Of a stretch of 49,176 nt of DNA, positions 1-7,974 are shown one piece after another; within the stretch, counting starts at the first letter, position 1; each line of letters begins with the position of its first letter. The position numbers and the translations under genes are program-made. The stretch is from assembly GCF_000424545.1 (NCBI RefSeq), contig NZ_KE384208.1, positions 79,760 through 128,935 on the forward strand, read 5' to 3'. The notes beneath the pieces are model-generated. The model did not search any database and was not told where the DNA came from. It saw only the letters and a program-made list of their open reading frames with translations. This stretch comes from Butyrivibrio sp. NC3005 (lineage in GTDB: Bacteria; Bacillota; Clostridia; Lachnospirales; Lachnospiraceae).

Positions 1-34
1 TGCTGGCTTGTAATATTTCATGAGCAGAACTGTA

Positions 35-177
35 TATAAACGTTGGTCTGGGGTTTAAAGGCATAAATAATGCCTTTAAATCTGCCTACGGCAGACGACA
101 TAATTTAAAAGTGTTTAAATTATGCCGCATTTACTTAGGTTCTGTATTTTAGAACCTTATGTACCATTACGTTTATA
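35..177. repeat. Four-hairpin multibranched intergenic element (copy A)
   Basis: Four consecutive inverted repeats lie side by side: 54-64/70-80 (11 bp), 81-86/90-95 (6 bp), 99-109/114-124 (11 bp) and 137-143/151-157 (7 bp). A further 9-bp inverted repeat, 35-43/169-177, closes the whole block, so the strand could fold as a multi-armed junction. The arms differ from each other in sequence. There is no T-run, so it does not look like a simple terminator for aroA, although it lies downstream of that gene. Similar arrays occur at 13505-13696 and 44509-44679. The function is unknown; the pairing itself is seen directly. Confidence 0.7.
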
Positions 178-232
178 ATCAAGCGAAAGCGTGTCTGCGA
201 CGAAATATACAAACAGCAAAACGGATTACATA

Positions 233-260
233 GAACAATAACCTATAGATTTTTATCACT
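233..260. repeat. Terminal motif of the hairpin repeat family, overlapping the aroA stop
   Basis: This stretch shares a 12-base exact core (acaataacctat) and a similar flank ending in tcact with 44534-44559 in copy C. The reverse complement of the C right end (44672-44693) also matches it closely. The motif runs through the aroA stop codon at 256-258, so the last codon and the stop of aroA are part of the repeat match. Confidence 0.55.
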
Positions 261-1584
261 TTGATAGTCTCTTTAAATCTTGGAAGAATGACGGATAAGA
301 AATATTGACGCATTTTTCATCATCAATTGTTGTTTCTCCATCAGCAATTAATGCTGCAACTGCCATAGACATTGCCAGTCTATGGTCTCCATAGGTTTTA
401 ATCTCTGCACCATGAAGTGGTTTGCCACCGTGGATAATCATTCCATCATCGGTTGGTGTTATATCAACGCCCATTTTAGAAAGGTTCTCGCATACAGTGG
501 CGATTCTATTAGATTCCTTAACTTTAAGTTCTGCAGCGTCGCTGATAATAGTAGTACAGCTTGCGGTTGCGCATAATACAGCAAGTATTGGAAGTTCGTC
601 AATAAGTGTTGGAATCATTCTTCCTCGAATTTCGAATATGCCGTTATTATTTCCATGGAGAGTGGAATGTCGTACTAATAAATCTGCTTTTGGTTCCATT
701 TCTGTGTTCTGATTAATCAATTCAATATCTGCACCCATTTGATGAAGAGCGGAGAGTATACCTGCTCTTGTAGGGTTGATTCCAACATTATGAATAAGAA
801 CTTCTGATCCAGGAACCAGAATTGCAGCAGCAATAAAGTATGCTGCAGAGGAAATATCTCCAGGAACGTTTATTTTTTTGCCGTGAAGAGGCATTCCTGG
901 GTGTAGAACAGCAGCAACCTCGCCCATTCTACCGCCTTCTGTATGAATATCAGCTCCAAGTGACCTTAACATAATTTCTGTATGATCACGGGAAAGTGAA
1001 GGTTCATATACTACAGTGTCACTATTGGCATAAAGACCTGCAAGAAGAATGCAAGACTTTACCTGCGCAGAAGAGACAGGAGAATGATAGCTTATTCCTC
1101 TTAGGTTTTTCCCTTCTATGAACAGCGGGCATTTTCCGTTATTGTTAACGCTTTTAACATCGCCTCCCATGAGAGTCAAAGGCTTGATAATTCTATCCAT
1201 TGGTCTTGTTTCAATGGAGGCATCTCCAGTGATATCACATGAAAATTTTTGGGCAGCTAGCACTCCTGTAAGAAGTCTTGTTGTAGTTCCGCTGTTACCT
1301 GTATAGAGGATTCCTTCTGGTTTGGAAAGACCATGAAGTCCTTTTCCGTGAACTGTAATAGTCGGAACACCGTTTGTAGGGCGCATACTTTTTTCAATCT
1401 GAATGCCCAGTTTTTGGAAGCAGCTAATAGTGGATAGGCAGTCTGCGCCTTCCAAAAAACCGGTTATTTCAGATGTTCCTTCAGCTAGAGCTGTAAACAT
1501 TACGCTTCGATGAGAGATGGATTTGTCGCCGGGAACGAATGTTTCACCTTTTAAAGGTTGATTTAGTTTGGATAAAGAAATCAT
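256..1584 (-). CDS. aroA: 3-phosphoshikimate 1-carboxyvinyltransferase (EPSP synthase)
   Basis: It joins shikimate 3-phosphate and phosphoenolpyruvate to make EPSP, the sixth shikimate-pathway step, in the cytosol. The 442-aa length is normal. The substrate-binding motif PGDKSISHR is at residues 18-26 and the family hallmark GNSGTTTRL at 96-104; SSAQVKS and DISSAAYF follow further on, as in other members. The start has an aggag ribosome binding site at good spacing on the minus strand. It is the third gene of a run aroF-tyrA-aroA, 34 bases after tyrA, so it is probably cotranscribed. The 3' end overlaps a dispersed repeat motif. The call is secure; glyphosate sensitivity class cannot be read reliably by eye. 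Confidence 0.97.
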   Translation of the reverse strand: MISLSKLNQPLKGETFVPGDKSISHRSVMFTALAEGTSEITGFLEGADCLSTISCFQKLGIQIEKSMRPTNGVPTITVHGKGLHGLSKPEGILYTGNSGTTTRLLTGVLAAQKFSCDITGDASIETRPMDRIIKPLTLMGGDVKSVNNNGKCPLFIEGKNLRGISYHSPVSSAQVKSCILLAGLYANSDTVVYEPSLSRDHTEIMLRSLGADIHTEGGRMGEVAAVLHPGMPLHGKKINVPGDISSAAYFIAAAILVPGSEVLIHNVGINPTRAGILSALHQMGADIELINQNTEMEPKADLLVRHSTLHGNNNGIFEIRGRMIPTLIDELPILAVLCATASCTTIISDAAELKVKESNRIATVCENLSKMGVDITPTDDGMIIHGGKPLHGAEIKTYGDHRLAMSMAVAALIADGETTIDDEKCVNISYPSFFQDLKRLSK

Positions 1585-1618
1585 ATTGCGAACTCCTGTT
1601 TGCTTATGAGTGTTTTTG

Positions 1619-2719
1619 TTAGTTTTGACTTACTACTAAAAAATTGTGTGATTTTAAAAGTGCACTGGCTTCAAGCTGACCTTTCTCATTTTCAAATTCA
1701 ATTCTAAGAGTGCCGCTTTCAAATTCGCGGTTATGTCTGATTTCGACATTTTTTATATTGATGTTGTGAGCAGCAAGAAGTGTAACAACAGCAGCTAACA
1801 TGCCTGGATGATCTTCAATGTCAACATGCAGAGTATAGACTTTTTTGATAGGACCGGCTGAAGTGTTCTGAAAAGACTCTCTATAGCTTCTGGCTTTACT
1901 AAAAAAATCTATTATATCATTCTGCTTATGCTCATTTATACAATCACGTATTGTAGTTAGCGATTCTATATATTTGTCCAATAAAAGAGTGATATTTTCG
2001 GAGTTGGTAAGGCATATCTGCTGCCACATAATGGGTGAGGAAGAGGATATGCGTGTAATATCTTTGAATCCTCCTGCTGCGACCATTTTCATAAGACCAT
2101 TTTCCATGTCACTGTCTTTTACCAGATTAACTAACGATGCGGATACCACATGAGGAAGATGTGAAATGGCAGCAACAATGTAGTCGTGTTCTTTTGCATC
2201 TACTATTAGAGGTATCGCACCAATAAGTTTCACAAGGTTATAATAATCTTTTATCCTTTCCTCAGTACTTAATGGGGTACGAGTAAGAATATAATAAGCA
2301 TTTTCAAGGAGCGAAGCTTTAGAATTTGTATATCCGATTCTTTCGCTTCCTGCCATAGGGTGACCACCTATGAATTGATTTTCAAGTCCAAGTTTTTTAA
2401 TGTGGTTATGTATATCTGATTTAACTGAACCTATATCTGTCAAAGTTGTATGCTCTGATAAGAAAGGTTTAATCTTTTCCAGATAAGAAATATTAACAGA
2501 TACAGGTGCACACAAAAAAATATAGTCACAATCGGATATTTCTTTTCCAATTGCAAGATAGTAGTTATCAATTATCCCGTCATTAAGTGCTTGTTCTAAA
2601 GAGTCTTTGTTAGTATCATAAGCTAATATTTGTATCTTGGGACAAGCAGTTTTGAGTGCCTTGGCAATTGAACCGCCTATAAGACCAAGACCTAAAAAAA
2701 AGCAGGTTAGTTTTTTCAT
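1619..2719 (-). CDS. tyrA: Prephenate dehydrogenase with C-terminal ACT domain
   Basis: It oxidatively decarboxylates prephenate to 4-hydroxyphenylpyruvate for tyrosine synthesis, using NAD(P)+. The 366-aa protein opens with a Rossmann dinucleotide motif, GLGLIGGS, at residues 10-17. The middle carries GGHPMAGSE, the conserved substrate-site segment. Residues from about 292 to the end form an ACT-like module (DHPGMLAAVVTLLAAHNINI), which in this family usually binds tyrosine for feedback inhibition. Only two bases separate it from the aroF stop, so translational coupling is likely. Nothing is missing from the family pattern. Confidence 0.95.
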   Translation of the reverse strand: MKKLTCFFLGLGLIGGSIAKALKTACPKIQILAYDTNKDSLEQALNDGIIDNYYLAIGKEISDCDYIFLCAPVSVNISYLEKIKPFLSEHTTLTDIGSVKSDIHNHIKKLGLENQFIGGHPMAGSERIGYTNSKASLLENAYYILTRTPLSTEERIKDYYNLVKLIGAIPLIVDAKEHDYIVAAISHLPHVVSASLVNLVKDSDMENGLMKMVAAGGFKDITRISSSSPIMWQQICLTNSENITLLLDKYIESLTTIRDCINEHKQNDIIDFFSKARSYRESFQNTSAGPIKKVYTLHVDIEDHPGMLAAVVTLLAAHNINIKNVEIRHNREFESGTLRIEFENEKGQLEASALLKSHNFLVVSQN

Positions 2720-2721
2720 TT

Positions 2722-3738
2722 TTAAAGTTTTCTTCCAGCAAGGTCACAATAAGGTTTAAGAGTTTCCATAAGGTCATTAAATCTTTCAAAAGTAAGCGAC
2801 TGAGCTCCATCTGACAGTGCATGAGCAGGATCATTATGAACTTCAATTTCGAGACCGTCTGCGCCGCAGGCACTTGCAGCAAGAGCCATAGGCTTTATGT
2901 ACTTGTAATTACCAGTTGCATGGCTTGGGTCGATTATGATTGGAAGATGTGTGTGTTCGCGAAGAACAGGGACAGCAGACAAATCAAGTGTATTTCTAGT
3001 ATCTGTTCCATAGGTTCTTATTCCTCGCTCGCATAAAATAACATTCAGATTACCTTCTGACATAATATATTCAGCTGCATTTAACCATTCATCGATAGTT
3101 GCGCACATTCCTCGTTTCAATAAAACAGGTTTATTGGTTCTGCCAACTTCTTTGAGAAGTTCAAAGTTCTGCATATTTCTTGCACCGATTTGTAGAATAT
3201 CGACATAATCTACAGCGGCTTCTATTGAAGCGGTGCTGATAACTTCTGTTACTGTAGCAAGTCCAGTTTCATCGCTTGCAGCCTTGAGCATCTTTAATCC
3301 TTCAATGCCAAGTCCCTGAAAAGAATAAGGTGAGGTTCGAGGTTTATAGGCTCCACCTCTAAGAATAGTAGCACCGGCTTTTTTTACAGCAATTGCTGTT
3401 GACATGAGCTGATCTAAAGATTCAACAGCACATGGACCTGCCATTACTGTAAAAGTATTTTTTCCAATAGAAACGTTGTCGTTTATTTTGATAGTAGTTT
3501 CTTCTGGATGAAACTGAATATTTGCTAGCTTATATGATTCAGAAACTGGAACAATCTTCTCAACATCTGGAAGTGCTAAAAGGTTATCCGTTGTGATTTT
3601 GGATTTATCACCTACAATACCCACTATTGTAAGTTCTGTTCCTTTTGAGATATGAACATTTAATCCTTTACTTTCAATATAATCAGATACTGCATTTATA
3701 CTAGATTGTGCAGCTCCTCTTTTCATAACTATAATCAT
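2722..3738 (-). CDS. aroF: 3-deoxy-7-phosphoheptulonate synthase (DAHP synthase, AroF/AroA-beta type)
   Basis: It catalyses the entry step of aromatic biosynthesis, phosphoenolpyruvate plus erythrose 4-phosphate to DAHP. The first 70 or so residues of this 338-aa protein look like the ferredoxin-like regulatory domain of the type I-beta enzymes. The barrel follows, with GPCAVES at 101-107 and GAYKPRTSPYSFQGLG, both hallmarks of the family. It is the first gene of the aroF-tyrA-aroA operon and is preceded by a good promoter (3812-3840, minus strand). I see no attenuator or T-box in its leader. Which aromatic product inhibits it cannot be told from sequence alone. Confidence 0.96.
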   Translation of the reverse strand: MIIVMKRGAAQSSINAVSDYIESKGLNVHISKGTELTIVGIVGDKSKITTDNLLALPDVEKIVPVSESYKLANIQFHPEETTIKINDNVSIGKNTFTVMAGPCAVESLDQLMSTAIAVKKAGATILRGGAYKPRTSPYSFQGLGIEGLKMLKAASDETGLATVTEVISTASIEAAVDYVDILQIGARNMQNFELLKEVGRTNKPVLLKRGMCATIDEWLNAAEYIMSEGNLNVILCERGIRTYGTDTRNTLDLSAVPVLREHTHLPIIIDPSHATGNYKYIKPMALAASACGADGLEIEVHNDPAHALSDGAQSLTFERFNDLMETLKPYCDLAGRKL

Positions 3739-3811
3739 TTTATTAAGTCTCCCATAAACTAGTTTGAATAGGCTTGAATTTTCCTATAAGGCCAAATATA
3801 AATACTACTAC

Positions 3812-3840
3812 ACTATAACACATTAAAGTGCGAAAATCAA
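3812..3840 (-). promoter_or_regulatory. Sigma-A promoter of the aroF-tyrA-aroA operon
   Basis: On the minus strand, TTGATT (3835-3840) and TATAGT (3812-3817) are separated by exactly 17 bases. It lies 73 bases upstream of the aroF start. The remainder of the aroF/EF-G intergenic region holds the divergent promoter at 3862-3891. Confidence 0.65.
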
Positions 3841-3861
3841 TGTAAAAATAGTACATATCAG

Positions 3862-3891
3862 TTGAAAATCTTACCCTATTCATTGTACAAT
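3862..3891 (+). promoter_or_regulatory. Sigma-A promoter for the EF-G paralogue
   Basis: TTGAAA (3862-3867) and TACAAT (3886-3891) are 18 bases apart. The start codon follows 78 bases later, with a ggagg ribosome binding site near 3958. Confidence 0.55.
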
Positions 3892-3969
3892 ATAAACAGG
3901 TGCTTGGGGGAGCTTTTTTCTTAATCCCACAAATTTATCTAAATAAAATCATATACTGGAGGACAAGAC

Positions 3970-6060
3970 ATGAACGTTTATACAACTGATAAGATCCGTA
4001 ACGTAGTATTACTTGGTCATGGCAGCAGCGGTAAGACGTCACTTGCAGAGGCTATGTGCTATCTGGCAGGAGTTACTTCCAGATTAGGTACTGTTGATGC
4101 AGGAAATACCGTTAGTGATTTTGATAAGGAAGAACAGAAAAGGAAGATTTCTATCAGTACTTCGACAATTCCGTTAGAATGGCAGGAATGTAAAATCAAC
4201 ATTTTAGATGCTCCAGGTTCTTTTGATTTTGTCGGAGAAGTTGAAGAAGCAATAAGTGTTGCTGATGGAGCCATAATTGTTGTATCAGGTAAAAATGGAA
4301 TAGAAGTCGGAACAAAAAAAGCCTGGGATTTGTGTGAAAAGTATAATCTTCCAAGGATGATATATGTGTCTGACATGGATATCGATGAAGTATCCTATCG
4401 TCAGGTAGTCGAAGAATTGGTTGATTTATACGGCAAAAAAATTGCTCCATTCAATCTTCCTATTCGTGAAAATGAAGAATTTGTGGGTTATGTAAATGTT
4501 ATTCAGGAAAAAGGTTTTAGGTGGGTTAACAAAGACGCTGAGGAATGTGAAGTTCCTGATTATAACAAAGAATATCTTGCTCAGTATCGTGACACGCTGA
4601 TGGAGGCTGTAGCTGAGACAAGTGAATCAATGATGGAACGCTATTTTAATGGCGAGACATTCTCTGAAGCTGAGATTCGTTCAGCACTTCGCGCTAATGT
4701 TTGTGATGGCAGTATAGTTCCTGTGGAAATGGGTTCTTCAATCGTTTGCAGAGGAGTATATACACTGATGGATGATATAGTAAAATATATGCCTTCTCCT
4801 GAAAATCGTAAGATGAGTGGTATAGATATGAGAACAAATGAAATATTCGATGCAGACTTTGATTTTTCAAAGCCAAAAACAGCGTTTGTTTTCAAAACTG
4901 TTGTTGATCCGTTTATTGGAAAATATTCCCTTATTAAGGTGCGTTCGGGTGTTTTCAAAACAGATGATGTAGTGTATGACACTAATCAGGACAAGGAACT
5001 CAAAATAGGTAAGATTTATCTTTTGAGAGGAAATAAATCCTGTGAAGTATCAGAAGTTCATGCTGGAGATTTGTGTGCACTTCAAAAGCTAGATTTAAAG
5101 ACAGGTGATTCAATTGCTACAAAGGCTAATCCGGTACAGTATGCTCGTATGAATTTGTCAACTCCGTATACCAGCATGCGTTATAAACCTAAGAATAAAG
5201 CTGATATTGACAAGATTGCTCAGTCGCTTGCAAAACTACAGGCAGAAGATCCTACGATGAAGGTGGTATCTGATTCAGCTAATCATCAGTCTCTTATTTA
5301 TGCGATGGGTGATTTGCAGATTGAAGTTATTGCTAGTAAGCTTCTTAATGAATACAATGTTGAGATTGAGCTTAAGAAACCAAAGGTTGCATTTCGTGAG
5401 ACTTTGAAGAAAAAGTCTGATACTGAGTATAAATATAAGAAGCAGACAGGCGGTCATGGCCAGTATGGGCATGTAAAGATGCGATTTGAGTCTCTTGGCG
5501 ATTTGTCGAAACCTTATGAGTTTACAGAAGAAGTTGTTGGAGGAGCAGTTCCTAAGAATTTCTTCCCAGCAGTTGAAAAAGGAATTGCAGAGTCAGTTCT
5601 TAAAGGACCTCTTGCAGGGTATCCTGTAGTTGGTGTTAAGGCTATTTTGTATGATGGTTCTTATCATCCGGTAGATTCTTCTGAAATGGCATTCAAAGTT
5701 GCCGCTTCCAATGCTTTTAAAGATGGATTTATGAAAGCTGAACCAATTCTTCTTGAGCCAATAGCTACTCTTAAAGTTACTGTACCAGAGGAAAAAACAG
5801 GTGATGTTATGGGGGATCTTAACAAGAGAAGAGGAAGAGTCCTATCCATGAACCCTGTTGATGGTGATAAGGAGGTTATTGAGGCTGATATTCCTGAGCG
5901 AGAATTATATGGATATGGAACTACACTTCGTTCTATGACTGGAGGGGCAGGAGAATTTGAGTTTTCCTTTGCGAGATATGAACAGTGTCCTCAGGAGATT
6001 CAGCAAAAGGAAGTTGAGGCATATGCAGCTAAAGTAAAAGATGACGATGCAGAATCCTAA
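3970..6060 (+). CDS. Divergent elongation factor G paralogue with altered GTPase motifs
   Basis: The 696-aa protein has the full EF-G layout: G domain, domains II-III, domain IV (TGGHGQYGHV) and a C-terminal EF-G_C fold. Canonical EF-G moves tRNA and mRNA through the ribosome. Here several G motifs are changed. The P-loop GHGSSGKT (16-23) is fine. Switch II reads DAPGS at 80-84 in place of DTPGH, so the catalytic histidine is a serine. The guanine-specificity motif NKxD reads SDMD at 134-137. The RGIT switch I motif reads KIS. It therefore belongs to the EF-G-like paralogues, not the housekeeping fusA, which normally sits with rpsL/rpsG. The role may be a specialised or stress-related ribosome factor; that is inference. 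Confidence 0.88.
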   Translation: MNVYTTDKIRNVVLLGHGSSGKTSLAEAMCYLAGVTSRLGTVDAGNTVSDFDKEEQKRKISISTSTIPLEWQECKINILDAPGSFDFVGEVEEAISVADGAIIVVSGKNGIEVGTKKAWDLCEKYNLPRMIYVSDMDIDEVSYRQVVEELVDLYGKKIAPFNLPIRENEEFVGYVNVIQEKGFRWVNKDAEECEVPDYNKEYLAQYRDTLMEAVAETSESMMERYFNGETFSEAEIRSALRANVCDGSIVPVEMGSSIVCRGVYTLMDDIVKYMPSPENRKMSGIDMRTNEIFDADFDFSKPKTAFVFKTVVDPFIGKYSLIKVRSGVFKTDDVVYDTNQDKELKIGKIYLLRGNKSCEVSEVHAGDLCALQKLDLKTGDSIATKANPVQYARMNLSTPYTSMRYKPKNKADIDKIAQSLAKLQAEDPTMKVVSDSANHQSLIYAMGDLQIEVIASKLLNEYNVEIELKKPKVAFRETLKKKSDTEYKYKKQTGGHGQYGHVKMRFESLGDLSKPYEFTEEVVGGAVPKNFFPAVEKGIAESVLKGPLAGYPVVGVKAILYDGSYHPVDSSEMAFKVAASNAFKDGFMKAEPILLEPIATLKVTVPEEKTGDVMGDLNKRRGRVLSMNPVDGDKEVIEADIPERELYGYGTTLRSMTGGAGEFEFSFARYEQCPQEIQQKEVEAYAAKVKDDDAES

Positions 6061-6113
6061 GAATTTGCAAGGCTACTATTTATAGAAGCTTGTAAGTAAC
6101 TATTAAGTTTTAT

Positions 6114-6167
6114 TCCGGCTGAGTGCATTAGTGCACCCTAGCCGGATTTTGCTTTAGAAAGCAAAAT
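6114..6167. repeat. Two adjacent palindromes downstream of the EF-G paralogue
   Basis: The first hairpin pairs 6114-6120 with 6140-6146 (7 bp) and has an inner 5-bp stem, 123-127/132-136 of the 6000 block. The second is a near-perfect palindrome, 6146-6155/6158-6167, with 10-bp arms and a 2-base centre. They share one base. No T-run follows directly, though an oligo-T tract lies at 6189-6195. They may act as a terminator or 3'-end stabiliser, but they resemble the adjacent-hairpin style seen elsewhere in the window. Confidence 0.6.
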
Positions 6168-6249
6168 GTATTAAAATTATTGTTATTGCTTTTTTTGAGA
6201 TTAAAAAACGGCAAATAGTAAAAAATATAAGGTATTTAAGAGGAAAAAT

Positions 6250-7128
6250 ATGTCAGTTACTAATGAAGAAGTTGAGCCATATAATCCGGCAGAAATTGAG
6301 GATAAATGGAAAAAAATCAAAGATGAAAGTTCAATTAGTTTTAATAAGTACTGGGAAGAGATTGTAGGAAAGTATACAGTTTCTAATGGAATGTATTTTG
6401 ATTATGGAAGAGATTGTATTTTACTATATGTTATGTTCATGATTCCTTCAGAGCCTGATTTGAGATTTGGAGATGATCAGGCGGATTCTGTGTATCATTT
6501 TTTAATGAGAGTATGGAGACTTGGAAATCATTTATCAAAGTTCTTTGAGGATAAAGAATTAAATCCTAATTTTGATAAAACTATAAATGATGACCTTTTT
6601 TATCTATATCAAAAACTATTGAAAGCTAAAGAAGAGAAAAAGTATCATAACATAGTTTCTCTTTTTATGTCAGGCATAAGGAAACTTGAAAAAGATGCAG
6701 GTTTTACTGATCACAAGGGCTGCCATGCACTTTCCTTGGAAAAAGAAAATGCAGACGATAAAAGAGAATTGAAACTAAAAAAACTCCTTGAACTGTTTTC
6801 TGTTTATTTGTATTTGTTAGCTGAATTTGCTCCATTTATTTGTCAGGAATTATGGGGGAGACTCTTTGGTAATAAAAGTATTTTTTCTTTTAAAATGCCG
6901 GAAATTGCCCTTGAAAATAATGTTACAATGACAAAATATATTTTACAGGTTAATGGTAAAACAAGGTGCAGTATTTTTTGCGATATTTCGTTATCAAAAG
7001 AAGAAATAATTAGTAAAGCCTATGATAGTCTTAAGGGTAGAGAACATATGAATAATCCTTTAGATAAATTTAGGATTATATTTGTATCAGGTGAATTGAT
7101 TAATTTTGTCTTGAAAGAGGATAAATAA
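6250..7128 (+). CDS. LeuRS-derived protein lacking the catalytic core (class I tRNA-ligase-like)
   Basis: The 292-aa product matches only parts of leucyl-tRNA synthetase. Residues 9-22 (EPYNPAEIEDKWKK) look like the LeuRS N-terminus. From about residue 48 it resumes at the segment that follows KMSKS in LeuRS (YGRD..LLYVMFMIPSEPD, then FLMRVWRLGNHL). It continues through the anticodon-binding helices (APFICQELWGRLFG) to the small C-terminal domain (ILQVNGKTRCSI...IIFVSGELINFVL). The HIGH motif, the CP1 editing domain and KMSKS are absent, so it cannot be an active synthetase. The frame is open throughout, with its own RBS (aagagga), which argues against simple decay. It may bind tRNA-Leu or act as a regulator; that is inference. 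Confidence 0.8.
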   Translation: MSVTNEEVEPYNPAEIEDKWKKIKDESSISFNKYWEEIVGKYTVSNGMYFDYGRDCILLYVMFMIPSEPDLRFGDDQADSVYHFLMRVWRLGNHLSKFFEDKELNPNFDKTINDDLFYLYQKLLKAKEEKKYHNIVSLFMSGIRKLEKDAGFTDHKGCHALSLEKENADDKRELKLKKLLELFSVYLYLLAEFAPFICQELWGRLFGNKSIFSFKMPEIALENNVTMTKYILQVNGKTRCSIFCDISLSKEEIISKAYDSLKGREHMNNPLDKFRIIFVSGELINFVLKEDK

Positions 7129-7133
7129 TCTCC

Positions 7134-7162
7134 TTGACACATATTGTATGATTGCATACAAT
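7134..7162 (+). promoter_or_regulatory. Promoter with a perfect dyad operator between -35 and -10
   Basis: TTGACA (7134-7139) and TACAAT (7157-7162) are 17 bases apart. The inverted repeat attgtatg/catacaat (7143-7150/7155-7162) fills the spacer and covers the -10 box. GntR regulators of the FCD group bind such short TNGTATAC-like dyads, so the downstream gene product is the obvious candidate ligand-controlled repressor. A bound dimer here would block RNA polymerase. Confidence 0.75.
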
Positions 7163-7253
7163 GATACACATACAGTGCTTTAATACGTCAAAGTGATGCA
7201 GATAATTGGTAAAATAAAAATATTTGCTTTTGTTAAGCTGTGTGGGGAGAACA

Positions 7254-7949
7254 ATGGAGATGGAAGAAAAAGATATTGAAGGCAGTGACATTTATTCTTT
7301 ACGGGCACGCGTTTTTCACAGAATTCGTGAAAATATCTTAAATGGCTATTACAAAAATAATGAAGAGCTTAGAGAAGTTGCTATTGGGAAAGAGCTCGGA
7401 GTTTCAAGAACACCAGTTAGAGAAGCATTAAGACAGCTTGAACTAGAGGGACTTGTGAAGATAATACCTAATCGAGGTGCATATGTTAACAGCATAAGTG
7501 CAAGTGATGTTAGGGATATTTATATCATAAGGTCAAGGCTTGAGGGGCTGTGTGCTTTTTGGGCATGCAAGAATATAACTAAAAAGCAAATTGAAGAAAT
7601 GGAAGAAGCGGTATATCTTGCTTCTTTTTATTCACAGAAAGGTCAGACGAGTCAGCGCCCTGTTTGTGATAACCGATTTCATACCATTTTATATGAATCT
7701 TGTCATTCTAAAATACTCGAACATACGTTGAAAGATTATCACAACTATGTTTGGAGAATAAGGCAGAAAAGTTTAAATTCAGAACGCGGGGTGGAATCTG
7801 ACAAAGAGCATGAGGGAATTTTGAATGCTATAAAGAATAAAGATGAAATGCTTGCAGAAAAACTTGCTACAGAACATGTTCTTAATGCATATAAGAATAT
7901 TGAAAAAAACAATATGTTCAATATCTATAATGATTTAACAGAAAAATGA
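7254..7949 (+). CDS. GntR family regulator, FCD (FadR-like) subfamily
   Basis: This 231-aa protein has an N-terminal winged helix (about residues 12-80), with VSRTPVREALRQLELEGLV being the recognition region typical of GntR proteins. A C-terminal all-helical FCD domain binds small acids or metal-bound carboxylates in relatives. I chose the ATG at 7254 because a ggggag ribosome binding site sits just upstream; a longer frame can be opened at a TTG at 7224 without such a site. The gene lies 25 bases before icd on the same strand and behind a promoter carrying a matching dyad. Autoregulation and control of icd, perhaps by citrate or another TCA acid, is inferred. Confidence 0.9.
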   Translation: MEMEEKDIEGSDIYSLRARVFHRIRENILNGYYKNNEELREVAIGKELGVSRTPVREALRQLELEGLVKIIPNRGAYVNSISASDVRDIYIIRSRLEGLCAFWACKNITKKQIEEMEEAVYLASFYSQKGQTSQRPVCDNRFHTILYESCHSKILEHTLKDYHNYVWRIRQKSLNSERGVESDKEHEGILNAIKNKDEMLAEKLATEHVLNAYKNIEKNNMFNIYNDLTEK

Positions 7950-7974
7950 TATTTTGTGAGAAAGGAATAATACT

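Noticed and set aside
3902..3922. Hairpin plus T6 in the EF-G paralogue leader
   Set aside because: The stem is only three or four base pairs, too weak for an attenuator.
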